64,000 nt of DNA from Anaeromyces robustus (taxonomy: Eukaryota > Neocallimastigomycota > Neocallimastigomycetes > Neocallimastigales > Neocallimastigaceae), in contig MCFG01000238.1 in the NCBI GenBank assembly GCA_002104895.1, positions 45,313-109,312 of the forward strand. Reading direction: 5' to 3'. Position 1 is the stretch's first letter. The number at the start of each line of letters is the position of its first letter. This document shows positions 24,831-38,179 of this stretch, piece after piece. Position numbers and translations under genes: made by a program. Below the pieces are notes generated by a model, which was given only the letters and a program-made list of their open reading frames with translations, made no database searches and had not been told where the DNA came from.

Positions 24831-27138
24831 ATAATACTACTACTAAGAATAATTATTATTAATAATTATTAATAATTATTAATAATGGTAATTATAATAA
24901 TTATAATCATAATTATAATCATAATAAACAAGGAATGAAAGAATAATAATTAAGTTTAATTAATAATGAAAATATAATGTTTATGTTTATTTTATTGATA
25001 ACATTTATTCAAATATCAACAATTTGTGTTTATTATTTTTTTTATTATTTATTAAAGTTTTTGAAATATATTTATATTTGACTTGGAATTGTTCATTACC
25101 AATAAAGTAAAACGGTTTATTGATGTAATAGCATTAATAGATTAATAATCATACTTCTATTGCTTATATATACTTTTATTAATACAATAATATATTAGGA
25201 TAATCTGAATTTAAATTTTGATATATTATATTATAATTTATAATATATTCAATAAAGTTATTTAATATTGAATCATTTTCAATATATATAAAATATATTA
25301 GAATTAATATATAACTATATATAATATGTTATGAACTAATATATTATTTAATTAATTAATATATAATCAATACATTTAAATATATTGAAATGTAACTTAT
25401 TATGAGATGAAAATTAACAAAAAATAATAATAATATATTAATTATATAATATAAAGTAATTATACAATATAAATTAATTTAATAATATTAAATAAATAAT
25501 AAAAATTGATTATTATTATAAATTTTTTATGTTTTTTTTATTTATTTATTTATTTCTTAAAAAAATTTTTAAAAATTAATATAAAATAGATGAAATAATA
25601 TATTAAAATATATTATATATAAATGAAATGCAATACAAATATTTAAAAATTTTTATAAACCATTATTTTTATTATGAAATTCAGTAAAATAATTTTATTA
25701 ACTATAAATCTTTAATATTATTTCTTCATATATTATTAATATATAAAATCTATTATATTTAAATATTTTATTATATAAACAATATATTAATATATATTTA
25801 TATTATTAATAATATATAAATAATATTAAATTTCTAATATATATTGAATTAATAGAGTTTTACGTATTTTATTTTATTTTATATAAAATTATAATATATA
25901 TGTATAATAAAAAATAAAATACAAATACATAATAATATATTAATATAATAAATTAAAAACATTTTTTATTTGTAAAAAAAAAAAAAAAAAATAAAAATTT
26001 AAAAATTTTTTTCTTTTTATCTTTCAATAGTCATTTATAATTATAAATATGTAAAAAGTAAAAGAAAGAAGTTTAAATTATTAAGTTAGAAAATAAGTTA
26101 TAAATAATAGTAAATCATTTAGAATATAAAATAAATATTATATAAACTTATTGTTATAACTTTATTATAACTTTTTATTCTTTTTCTATTTAATATTTTT
26201 TTGATAAATATAAGTAAATTTAAATATATATTGATATAATTGAAATATAAAATCTAGTTATTTTTATTTATTTTTCTTTCTTAAAAGTTGTAAAAGATTA
26301 ATAGAAATAGAAATAGAAATAGAAATTCAATTATCAATTATATAAAGTACTATTAAATATTAAATATTATATAAATTAAAAATATTCAAGCTTTACAATT
26401 ATAAAAGAAATTTGTAATTATAGATTATAATCAAGATAAATTAATAAAAAAAAAAATAGAATAAAATAAAATAGAATAGAATCAAATAAAACCAATAAAA
26501 CCAAATAAAACCAAATAAAATAAAATTCGAAAATAATTTATTGTTATAAACTATAAATATTAAAATCATAAATTAAAACTATAAAAACTATCTTTATTCA
26601 TATATTCAATTGATTATTATATAAATTAAATATATATTAAATCACTTGAGAAATTAATAAAAATAAACAGATAAAATAAAATTAAATTAAACAAAATAAA
26701 ATATTAAAAAAAAAATAATAAATATTTTAAAAGTGAAATTAAATAGAATAATAAATTAAAATTATAGTAAAATAAGAAATTTTATTTTATACCAAATAAT
26801 ATATAGCTTTTATATATATATATAAATAAAAATTACTATAATTTTCAATATAATAATTAAACGAATAATTTAAAATAAAGAGTAATAATTTAGTCATTTT
26901 GTAAAAAAATAAAAAAATATTAAAGAAAACTTTATTATTTTTATTATTTTTTAAATTATTTATATTGAAATTTTAATTTAAAAATAAAGAAAGGAAAAAA
27001 ATAATATTAATATTTTTATATTTTTAAATTAGCATAGATAAAATATATTATCTAAGAATATTAATATAATTAAAAAATACCTCGATATAGATTTTATATA
27101 GAAATAGAATTTTTATAATATAATAATATAAAGTTAAA

Positions 27139-30100
27139 ATGAATGAGAAAAGAATGACAATGAATAATTATAGGAATGAAATTGAAAATTCTTTTGCTGC
27201 CAATTTTTGGGTATTTATTTATATAAATATTTATCTTATTATTATTTATAATTATTTATTTATTATTTTATTATCTATAAATATATCTTATAGTTATTTA
27301 TTAATATTATTGTTATTTATAATTTATATATTTAAAGGGTAAAGGCGATAAGGGCTTAGAAGTATTGTTAAATCATATGAGAAGAACAAAAGTAGCATGT
27401 GATAATTTAAATAAAGTTTTAAAAGGAAGAGCAGAAATTGAAGAAAATTATGGTAAACAATTAGTGGAATTATCAAAAAATTTAATTGATCAAGATGAAA
27501 TAGTATCAATGAGAGATTCTATGGAAACTCTTAGATTAGAAATTGAAGCTACTGGGCAATCTAGAATTGATTTAGCTTTAGATATTAAAGATCAAATAAA
27601 TGCATTATTGGATGAATTTTCTTCAAATCAAGAAAAAATTATTAATAATTATAAGACGGTTATGGAACGTCATTTATATCTTAAAAATTCTCAGACTCAA
27701 GAAGTATTAAAAGTAAATGAAAAATATCAAAAAAAATGTGAAGCAGCAGTATTAATTTCAAAAAAATTAAATGATTGCTTACCAGAAGAAGTACAGTATT
27801 ATAAATCTTTATTAAGACAATCTTTGATAGAAGCTAAAGAAATTGATAAAGAATATATAATGGTGGTAAATCGTTTACATCAAATTTATAGAAAATGGCA
27901 ACAGGAATGGACAAGAAAATGTGAAAATTATCAAAAATTTGAAGAAGAAAGAATACATTTCTTATTTGACCAAATGTGGAATTATGCTAATATGTTTTCA
28001 ACGGTTTGTGTTGCTGATGATGAAGGATGTGAAAAATTACGTGTTCAATTAGAAAAATGTGACAGTAAAAATGATATAATTAATTATATTAGAGAACACA
28101 AAACTGGTTCAATTATATCAGAAGCACCAAAATATATTAATTATTATTCTAATATTCAATATTTAGAAGATGTTGTAGATTTAAATGGTGATTCTGAAAA
28201 ACCTCAATTTTCAATTCCACATACTCAACGTAATGAATCAAGAGGAAAAGTACCATCTCAACAATTTCCACCACAAATGCAACAACAACATTTCCAATCA
28301 CAAATGCAACCACAAATGCAACCTCAAATGCAACCTCAAATGCAACCTCAAATGCAACAATCACATTTTCAACAACATCATTTCCAACCACAACAACCAC
28401 AACAACCACAACAGCCACAACCACAACAACAGCAACCACAACAACCACAACAAACTCAACAATCTAATCAACCTCAACAACCTCAACAACCTCAACAAAC
28501 TAATCAAACTCAACAATATGTACAATCACAACAAACAGTCCGTAAATCAAGTTATCCAAATCAATATAATAATAGTAATGTACAAAATATACCAATGACT
28601 TCACAACCTTCAATGAATCAGTATTATGATCCAATACATTCAAATCAAAATCCAGATGTAAATCACATACAAAATAGTACCCAAATTCCTGGTCAACAAC
28701 AATTACAAACAAAACCAATGAATAATCAAAATTCTATTAATCAACAAGTATCTAAACAATTGTCTATTAATTCAAAACAATCTGAGGAGGAAAATAAAGA
28801 AAGTCCAAAAAGAGTTAGTGGATCTCCGTTAAAGAAGAGATTTGGAAAGAAACGTACTTCACTTTATGTTACAAATAAGTCTCCAAAAACCTCAGAAAAT
28901 GAATTAGATAAAAATGATGATAAATTTAAGTCAGATATTGACAATGAATTAAAAACAGATGGTAAAAACTTAAAGGTTAATGATAACGATAATAAAGAGA
29001 AAAATGTTGATCCAAATGTTAGTACAATTAGTGTTGTACCATTAATACCATCTGTTGAAGAAGAAGAAAAAACAATCAATGATTTAACTGCTCAATCAAT
29101 ATTAGATGGAATTAATCAAGATTCACAAGAAAATACACCAATTCCAAATGATGAGCCATCACATGCATTACCACCTGCACCAATAGGAATAAATACTTCA
29201 ATGTCGATTATAAGTCCAATTCCATTAGATAATAGTGAACATGATTTGGAAGAAGATAAGACTTCATTAACTAATAATATTGAATATTTAGAATCTGAAA
29301 AAGGAGAGGTAATTCAAAGTGAAAAAATATTAATTGGAAATGATGATAAAAATAACAAAAGTCCACAAATAGATGAAGTTAATAGTAATACTGAAAATAC
29401 TATGGTTCCTGATAATGATGTAATAGAAAGTATGGAAGAAGAAACTGTAGAAAATAAATTACAAGAAGTATTCGAAGAAAATATGGCTGGTGAAGTTAAA
29501 TCAAATAATATTAATATTAGTAATGAATCAAATGTATTAAAGGCTGAGGTTAAAAATATTGAAGATATAGAAAATATTGAAGAAAAGATAAAGGAAGATA
29601 TTAAAATGTTAAAAGCTGACATTGGTGAAGTATATGATGATGATGATCATGTGGATGTTGTTAAAGAAAATAATGAAAGTAATAAAGATGAGCCTTTAGT
29701 AGCAGAGATTAAAGATGTTGATGATTTACAAGCCTATGAGAATAATGAATTAAAAACTACTGTAAAAGATGTTAATGATATTATTAAATCTGAAGATTAT
29801 GATGATTTAGATATAAAACCAATTCCAACTTTTAAAGAATTAGGTTTTAGAGATAGTTATGGTAATTATTCAACTACAAGTACTGATGATGTAGAATCAA
29901 TTAAAATTATTGAAGAAAGTTCTATTGAAATTACCGATAACGAAGGTGGTTCATTTAATCCTGAAAATTATAATAATGATCGTGAAAGTTATAATTCACA
30001 AACATATGAAAATAATATTGTTGTCATTGATGATAATGATATTATTTCAGTAAATACACCAAATACGCCAAATTCTCAAACTAATTTACGTAATTCATTT

Positions 30101-32238
30101 GATAATACTATTCCAGTTAATAGTAATATTCCAAGATTAGAACCTGAAGAAGAAGAAGAAGATGTTTATAAGGGATATAATGAAGAAAAAGAAGAGAATA
30201 AAGAAATTGAAAATCAAAATGTTGAAGTAGTACAAGAAAATTATAATAATATAATACAAAATCAAAATACTCAACATTATGATACACAAATTTTTGGTCA
30301 TATAAATAATAATATGAATGTTAATGAAGGAATTATTCCAGTTAGAAGTTCAAGTAATGAAATTCAAAAAGAAATTGATTTACAAAAAGAACAACTTGAA
30401 GCTGAAAATTATAAAAATTCAAAAAGTTATGTCGAGGATCAAATAAAATCCATAAAAGGAACTGAACCTCCAACTCATTCTCGTAAACATTCTCATTCAA
30501 AGAGAAAGTCTTATAAAAAAGATGGAACTATAATAAGAATGGAAAGAAGAGAAAGTTTATTTGGTGTTACAAAAGATACCTATGATCAAATGCAACAACA
30601 AATACAGCAAACATCACAAGAACAAATTCCTAAAGCAAAAAGAGTTTCTTCAATTAGAAGTTTAAAAACAGGAGAAGCAAATGTAGCAGAAGCAGCTATA
30701 GCTGCAGTTAATAATAAAATGATGAGTACTAAACAAGAAAATAGTAATATTAGTAATAATAGTCATGTAAATAATAGTATGAATGAACGTACTCGTATAA
30801 ATGAACAAGATAAAGATAATAATTTAGATAAAAAACCAGATTCTCCAACATTAGTGTATGGACTTCATTTTATACCACCAATGTTACGTAATCAAATGGT
30901 ACAAAATCAAGAATTACAATTAGGTCATAAATCTTCCTCAAGTAATAGTTCATTGGAAAATCAAAATATAATGAATTATCATTCAAATGTAAATAGTCAA
31001 ATGCAATCTGCTTTAAATAAATATCCCTCTTCAATATCTTCAAATAATTCTAATCAATCTGCTAAGATTTCAAAAATTAGTTCTATTAGCTCTTTAAACA
31101 ATAGTAATCGCCGTCCATCCCAAGCTTCGTTAAGTTCAAATAAATCGGCTAATCGTACACCAAAGTTTAGTGAAAACGTTATGGGATCACCTTCTCTTAA
31201 TTCTAATTCAAAAAATAATAAGAATCAACTCTATCAATATATGAATGGTGGAGCTGGCTCTACCAATAATACAAATAATACAGGTTCTCCACATTCTATG
31301 ACAAAAGAACTCTCTTATTCTTCTCAACAACAACAATACACACCACAACAACAATATACACCACAACAACAATATACACCACAACAACAGTATACACCAC
31401 AACAACAATATACACCACAACAACAATATACACCACAACAACATACTCCAAAGCAACAATATGCTTCACAACAACATACTCCAAAACAACAATATGCTTC
31501 ACAACAACATACTCCAAAACAACAATATGCTTCACAGCAATATACTCCAAAACAGCAACATGTTTCACAACAACAATATATTCCAGTACAACAAACCCAA
31601 CAACAACAATATGTTCAATCTCAATCTAATCAATCACAACAAATTTCACAACAAATGAAACAACAATTACAACAACAATTAATGCCACAATATCAAGGGC
31701 AACCAACCACACCATCTCAACAATATATCGAAATAAATAATATTCCAAAATCACCAGCTATTGAATTAGGAACTACATATAATCCATATGATTTAAGAGT
31801 TAAAAAACCTGTACTTTTTAGAGGTAAAAATAATTAATATTTTAATTATTTATTATATTTTTTTTTTTTAATCAAACAAACAAAAAAAAAAAATATTATT
31901 ATATATTAGTTTTTTAATATTGATTTATTATTAGTGTTATTAATATCTTTTTTAAATATTGATATAATTATTAATTTAATTATTAATTATTATTAATTAT
32001 TATTATTATTATTGTTTTTAATTTTTAATTTTTACTTTTATTAGTTAATACATTATATAATTATGAAGCTGTTTCATTTGAAGAAGTATCATTTACTGCT
32101 AATTCTGTTTTACCAATTTTAGCTGTACAAGAAGATGGATGGTGGGAAACAGAAGTTAATGAGATGAAAGCTGATGGTACTATTTGTCGTAGAAGAGGAC
32201 TTATTCCTTCAAATTTTGTTGAAGTTATTAATGAATAA
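27139..32238 (+). CDS. F-BAR and SH3 domain scaffold, Cdc15/Hof1/Imp2-like
   Basis: Three exons (27139-27210, 27338-31823, 32045-32238) join in phase to 1,583 residues. The first exon ends in ENSFAANFW, and the second opens GKGDKGLEVLLNHMRRTKVA. These are the start of an FCH/F-BAR domain that continues as helices to about residue 290. A disordered Gln/Asn/Ser/acidic linker of over 1,200 residues follows. It includes a QMQP array near 28270-28370 and a QQQYTP array near 31324-31440. A C-terminal SH3 domain is encoded by the last exon (LYNYEAVSFEEVSF, then DGWWETE, then RRRGLIPSNFVEV). F-BAR domains bind and bend PI(4,5)P2 membranes. This architecture with a long linker is that of fungal Cdc15/Hof1/Imp2 proteins, which link the contractile actomyosin ring to the membrane at cytokinesis. 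Family membership is solid; the exact orthologue is not. Confidence 0.88.
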
Positions 32239-32415
32239 TTTTTTTTATTGATATATTAAATTATAATATTATTATTATAATAATTTTATAATTAAACAAA
32301 ATAAAAGAAATATTTATAAATATAAATAATCAAAATAAAATATATATATAGTAAAAATCAAAAATAATTTAAAAAACAAAAAATAAAAAACAAAACAAAA
32401 ACAAAACAAAAACAA

Positions 32416-32460
<45 letters not shown>

Positions 32461-32790
32461 GTAAGACAAAATAAAATCAATAATGAATTGATATATATTA
32501 TTAAAATAAGAATAAAATTAATAAAATAAGTAGTAATAATATTTTTAAAACAAAAGACAAAAACAAAAAAAATAAAAAAAAAAATAAAAATAATAAAAAA
32601 AAAAAAATAAAAACAAACAAAAAAATAATATAAAAATAAAAACAAAACAAAACAAAAAAAAAAAAAAAAAAAAAATAAAAAAATAAAAGCAAAAAAACAA
32701 AAAAAAAAAACAAAAAACAAAAACAAAAACAAAAAAATAAATCAATAAATCAATAAATCAATAAAAACAAAAAATAAGAATAAAAATAAA

Positions 32791-32826
<36 letters not shown>

Positions 32827-32873
32827 CTAACGTAAAACAAACAAAAAACGAAAGTAAAAACAAAGCAAATTAA

Positions 32874-32909
<36 letters not shown>

Positions 32910-33563
32910 AATATAAATATGATATAAATATATATATATATACACATTTGTATAATATATAGAAAAAGATTTTAATAATTTATTTAAAACTATATACTAA
33001 TCTTTGATTTATATATATTATTTTATACAAATAATATTTGTGTTTTTAAAAACTATTATAGTTATATATATATATATAAACAATTATTAGAAATTAATAA
33101 TTAATTTTAAATAATAAATATTATTACTATTTTTTATTATAAACGAAATATACGTTTTATTTTATATTTTATATTTTTCTAAAAAAAAAAAAAAAAATGA
33201 ATAAATAAATAAATAAAAAAATAAATATACTTTAAACGTTTTTTTTTTTTTTTTTTTTTTCTTATTATTGATATAATTTTTTTTTTTTTATTTTTTTTAT
33301 TTTTTTTATTTTTTTTATTTTATTTTATATCTAAAAAATAAAAAATCATATTAATTATATAATTAATATAATTTATTTATTTATTTATTTATTTATTATT
33401 AATTAATAGTAAAATTGATAAATTTTAAACTTTATATATATACAAATAATGTATAATATTAATTTTTATTTCATACAGTAAATTATTTTTACTGATATTG
33501 ATATGTATCAAGTATACTTCTTGATATATCAATATTCTTCAATAGAATTATTATATTTTATTA
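32239..33563. other. Convergent region of homopurine/homopyrimidine tracts
   Basis: Lies between the 3' ends of the F-BAR gene (+) and Nse1 (-). It contains long A tracts (32414-32458, 32649-32675, 32875-32904), AAAAC/AATA-type simple repeats around 32560-32830, and T tracts with an 8-base TTTTTTTA periodicity near 33281-33325. Frames open here are repeat artefacts. Confidence 0.75.
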
Positions 33564-34878
33564 TTAGTAATTATCTTCATCTTCTATTTCACCTGATATA
33601 ATATTCTCATCAATATCCCATAATTCTTTACATTTAGGACATCTTTTTGAATAACTATTTTTACCAAATTTTATTGCTAAGCAATAAGTATGTAAATAAT
33701 AATCACAATCTGGATTTGAGCAACGTTCAACCTAAATTATTATAATATATTAAATAATATATATTTATTGTATAATTATTAATTTTATTCTGCTATATAT
33801 ATAATTATAATTTTATTATGCTTAAATTATTTACATTTGAAAAAATATAATCTAAACATATTGGACATTCTATTAATTCATCTTCATTTAATATATTCTT
33901 TTTTATATATTCTGATAGTTCTGCTATTGACCTTATATCTAAAGAATATTTCCCTTCTCTTATATATATATATATATATTTAATTAATTTTAGTATATAT
34001 ATATTTGTTATTTAATAAATAAATAAATAAATATAGAAGTACTTTTCCATGATCCATCTATCTTTTTGAAATCGTTTTAATAAAGCTTCGATATCTTTTT
34101 TTGTAAAAGAATACTTTAGTTTACTTATTTCTCGAATAGCATCTGTTGAAGATAATTGGTAATTTTCTGAATAATTTTCCATAATTAACTCTAACTGTGT
34201 TAAATGATTGATTTATTATGTTAAATAATTTATTTTAACATTCATAATTAGAAATCAGTTAATAATTATTTTCTAATTTTATATACAAGAAATAATGAAA
34301 AATAAAATAATGAAATTAAAAAAATATTTACAATTCGTTTAAATATAACAATTTCATTTTGGGTATATTGAGTTGATAGTTGGGTAAAATCGTCATTTAT
34401 TAAATTAATCTTTTATATTAAAATATTGAAAATAAAAAATAATTATTATTGATTTAATTGTCATTAATTAATTGTAATTATACTAAATAGTAATTATTAA
34501 AATAGTATAATTAATATATACCCATATATAAAAAAAATGACCATCAGATTTCGATTGAATTCTTTTTATATCAAAATCAATTTTTATTAGGGTATTATGA
34601 ATTTCCTTCATAAAATTTTCAAATGAATTATCTGAATAAATGACTAGTAATAAAAAATTTTAAATTAAATGGAAATGAATGAATAAATTAATTAAATATA
34701 TATAAAATTAATAATTATATGAATAAAATATTTTTAAATTATTTTCGAATATACCTTCACAAGCATCACAAATTTTACTATAAAGTGTTTTTGTTTCTTC
34801 AATTGATAGTATTTTTTTTGCCATAAATGCTTGAATAAATAAACTATTCAAATAATTTCGATTTTGTGATGAATCCAT
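33564..34878 (-). CDS. NSE1: Nse1, SMC5/6 complex RING-like subunit
   Basis: Six exons on the minus strand join in phase to 251 residues: 33564-33731, 33835-33958, 34043-34194, 34332-34409, 34522-34631, 34755-34878. Nse1 works with Nse3 and Nse4 in the SMC5/6 DNA-repair and chromosome-segregation complex. The start MDSSQNRNYLNSLFIQAFMA and the following winged-helix-type segments fit the family. The C-terminal zinc finger reads ECPICLDY, then RCSNPDCDYYLHTYC, then KRCPKC, a C4HC3 ligand order typical of the Nse1 variant RING. An acidic tail (SGEIEDEDNY) ends the protein. The length is usual for fungal Nse1. The phase-consistent acceptor at 33958 adds KE before GKYSLDI. Confidence 0.83.
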
Positions 34879-35112
34879 TTTATTATATTATACATATCCA
34901 AATAATTAACATATAACCAAGATAAAAAAATAATATTTTATAAATATTTTAAATTAAACATTTTAAAGTTTGATATTATTTAATTAATATATAAATTAAA
35001 AAAAGAAATCTTTTATTTTCTCATTAAATTAAATACGTGAATTTTTAATACATAATGTATTAAAATTGTATATTTTTTAAAAAAATATATATAAATTATA
35101 GTAAAAATAATT

Positions 35113-35205
35113 CCAATCATTTAAAAAATTTTAAAATTTTGAATAAAATAACCAATCAACTATCTTAAAATCACGTGTAATATAAAAAAACCCATCTATA
35201 GTATA
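35113..35205 (+). promoter_or_regulatory. RPL21 promoter elements: two CCAAT boxes, E-box, TATA-like word
   Basis: CCAAT occurs at 35113-35117 and 35152-35156, about 210 and 170 bases before the RPL21 start. A CACGTG palindrome (35172-35177) and a TATAAAA word (near 35202) follow. CCAAT words also precede RPL3. The functional reading is inferred from position. Confidence 0.42.
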
Positions 35206-35325
35206 AAATCAACTTTGAGTTTGGATCCAAAATTTAAATAGTCTCTCTAATTATATATAGGAAATTTTTAACTTCCTGTAGTGTATAATTTATTGTATAC
35301 CAACATATTTGTATAATTAACAGCA

Positions 35326-35808
35326 ATGCCACATTCATACGGTCTTAGAGCTAGAACTCGTCACTTATTCGCCAGAGATTTCCGCACCAAGGGTCCAATT
35401 AAGTTATCTACTTACTTAAAGACCTACCGTGTTGGTGATATTGTTGATATCAAGGCCAATGGTGCTGTCCAAAAGGGTATGCCACACAAGTTCTACCACG
35501 GTAAGACTGGTGTTATCTACAATGTCACTAAGACCTCCGTTGGTATCATTGTTAACAAGCAAGTCGGTAACAGATTCATGGAAAAGAGAATCAATGTCCG
35601 TATTGAACACATCAAGCACTCTAAGTGTCGTCAAGACTTCCTTAACCGTGTCAAGAAGAACGCTGAATTAAAGGCTGCTGCTAAGGCTGCTGGTACTCGT
35701 GTTAATGTCTGTCGTCAACCAGAACAACCACGTGAAGCTCGTTTCGTTTCTACTAAGGGTAACGTTCCAACTACTATTGCCCCAGTTCCATACGAAGCTC
35801 TTGTTTAA
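35326..35808 (+). CDS. RPL21: 60S ribosomal protein eL21 (L21)
   Basis: A single uninterrupted frame of 160 residues, the usual eL21 length. eL21 is a eukaryote/archaea-specific large-subunit protein that binds near the central protuberance and 5S rRNA. The start MPHSYGLRARTRHLFARDFR, the internal GDIVDIKANGAVQKGMPHKF and the HGKTG(V/I) block are family hallmarks. Codon choice and G+C contrast with the A/T-rich flanks, as for RPL3. Unlike RPL3 it has no intron in the coding sequence; a 5' UTR intron cannot be excluded. Confidence 0.97.
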   Translation: MPHSYGLRARTRHLFARDFRTKGPIKLSTYLKTYRVGDIVDIKANGAVQKGMPHKFYHGKTGVIYNVTKTSVGIIVNKQVGNRFMEKRINVRIEHIKHSKCRQDFLNRVKKNAELKAAAKAAGTRVNVCRQPEQPREARFVSTKGNVPTTIAPVPYEALV

Positions 35809-37145
35809 GTAAAATTGACGAATATGATTGTTGGAAAAAGTTATTCTCTTGAATATTTTTTTTATTAAAAGTAAAAAAAAACATTGTATAAGAGTAAACT
35901 AGATCAATAAAATATTTTAAACAATAAAAAACTATAAATTATACGAAAATTAAAAATTATATAAAAATAAGTATATTTATAATTAACTCCCATTCTAAAA
36001 ATTTTTTTTTAAAACTAATTTTATATTATTTTTATTTAAACATTTTTTAAGCCAATTATCATTTATATCCATATTATTTATAGAACTATTTAAAATATTT
36101 TAAATAAACAGAAGCGATAATTATATATATTTTCAATTATTTGTCTGTATCATTATCAGTAAGAAAAATGGATATTTGTAATCAGTAAGAAAATAATGTA
36201 AATAATATGTATATAAAGAAACGGAAAGTTACAGTAAAATATGTATTTAAAATGTGTTATGTCAATAATCTATAAATGCAAAAATTTCAGGTTTTTTATT
36301 TATTTTATCAAATAATCGGAAAGATGGATGGATGGATGTTTACAAAAAATTATTTAATGAATACCAAAACTTGTTCATAAAATTAAATTATTGATTAAAT
36401 TAATGTTTGAAAAGGAAAAATTAAGGAAGAATTTTTATTAAGGAAAAGGATTAAAAATGAAAATATAAAATTTTTTTTGAAGAAAATATGTTTATATGTT
36501 TTTTTTTGGATCTATAATGGATATATTTAGATACATATATTTGAAGAAGTTAAAGAATTTATTATTATTTTAAAATAGATAAAATTTTTATTATGTGAAA
36601 GTAGTATTAATTATTAAACGTAATTTTGAATATTTTCGGTAATTTAAATATTAAAATGAGTATAAAACATCATTATATAGGTAATACATCTTTATTATAA
36701 TTTTAATATTATTTACATATTTATTTTTATTTTGCCATTTTCTTAACAATAGATAAAAATAATCAAAAAAAAAAAAAAAAAAAAAAAAATTGAAGAAAAA
36801 AAAAAAAAAAAGATATTATAAAATAACAAATAAATACAAATTTTAATTTATGAAAATGGTTTCATAAATATAAAATAATAATAATAAAAATGCATAACAA
36901 GTTTATACTATTAAAATTGTATAAATTGGTTAAGTTGATAATATATATATATATTATTTTTTTTTTTTTTTTTTTTTTATTTTTAATTTTTTAAAAAATT
37001 TATAAAATATATATAAATTGTTTTGATGTGATATTGTTGGTAATTATTTTTATAATTTCTTTAAATAATTTTGTTATTTGATTTATAGTTTAAATATTTT
37101 TTATATTTTTTTGTTTTTATTTTTTTTTTTTCTTGTATCCTAATC

Positions 37146-37251
37146 TTATCCACATTTATCATTATTATGCCAATTGATATATAAATCATCTCTGTCAACT
37201 TGTATAATATTCATAAGGTATCTCCAAAAATTTGTAAATGTTTCTGGTCCA
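37146..37251 (-). pseudogene. Possible orphan terminal exon
   Basis: After an acceptor-like TATAG on the minus strand the frame is open for 34 codons, then ends at TAA. The product is not low complexity: it contains GPETFTNFWRYLMNIIQVDR and then DDLYINWHNNDKCG. A related word (GGATCAGAAACC) occurs near 37810 on the same strand, so part of an upstream exon may be duplicated or decayed. No donor exon could be linked and I do not recognise the family. Confidence 0.3.
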
Positions 37252-38179
37252 CTATAATTTATTTTATATATGTTTTTTCACTAAAAATTGTATTTTAACA
37301 TATAAAATTCACTAAAAATGGTATTTTTGATATTAAAATTAATTTTTAAAATATATAAGTTTTTATTAATAAATTTAATAAATATTAATATTTTATAAAA
37401 TATATAAGTTTTATTATAAATATAAGTTTTTATTATAAATATTAATAAAATAAGTTTTATTTTTATTTATTATTATATATTATATATATTTTATTATTAT
37501 TATTAATATTATTATTATTATTATTATAAATGTTATAAATATTATAAATATTATAAATATTATTTTATATGCATTTATACACAAAAAATGGTATTTTTGA
37601 TATTAAAATACATAAAAATTGGTATTTTTATATATAAAATAAATTGCTAAATATATATGTATAATATATATGTTAAAATATATATATAAAATTTATATAT
37701 AAAGGGTTTTATTATTATTATTATTATTTATTTTATATTATATTTATTATTATTATTATATAAAACAACATTTATATGTATTTTAATATATAAAAAACAC
37801 TATTTATAGAACATTTGGTTTCTGATCCGCTTTTTATTAATTTAATTCAATAATAAATATTTAAATGTGTATGTATGTTTTTAATTGATAGTAATATATA
37901 AAAATTAATAACAAATCTAAAAAAAAATATCAAACAATATTTTTAAGTTGCAAGACCTTTTTTTTAAATTAAAAATTTTTTAGAAATGTTTAAAGTTATT
38001 TTAAAAACAACTGCAAGTATTTTAATTTTTTCTATAAGAATTATTTTTTTTTTAAATAAGGGGTAGAAATTAGGTATAAGGTATGTTTTTCTGTTCTTGT
38101 GATATTTAATATTAATACGTAATATTATAATTAATATTTCGTAACATTCTTTTGGTTCATAAAAGAAAAATTCTTTATT

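Noticed and set aside
32358-32945. Phe-rich frames on the minus strand
   Set aside because: They come from A/T homopolymer tracts between convergent genes; there is no conserved motif or start context.
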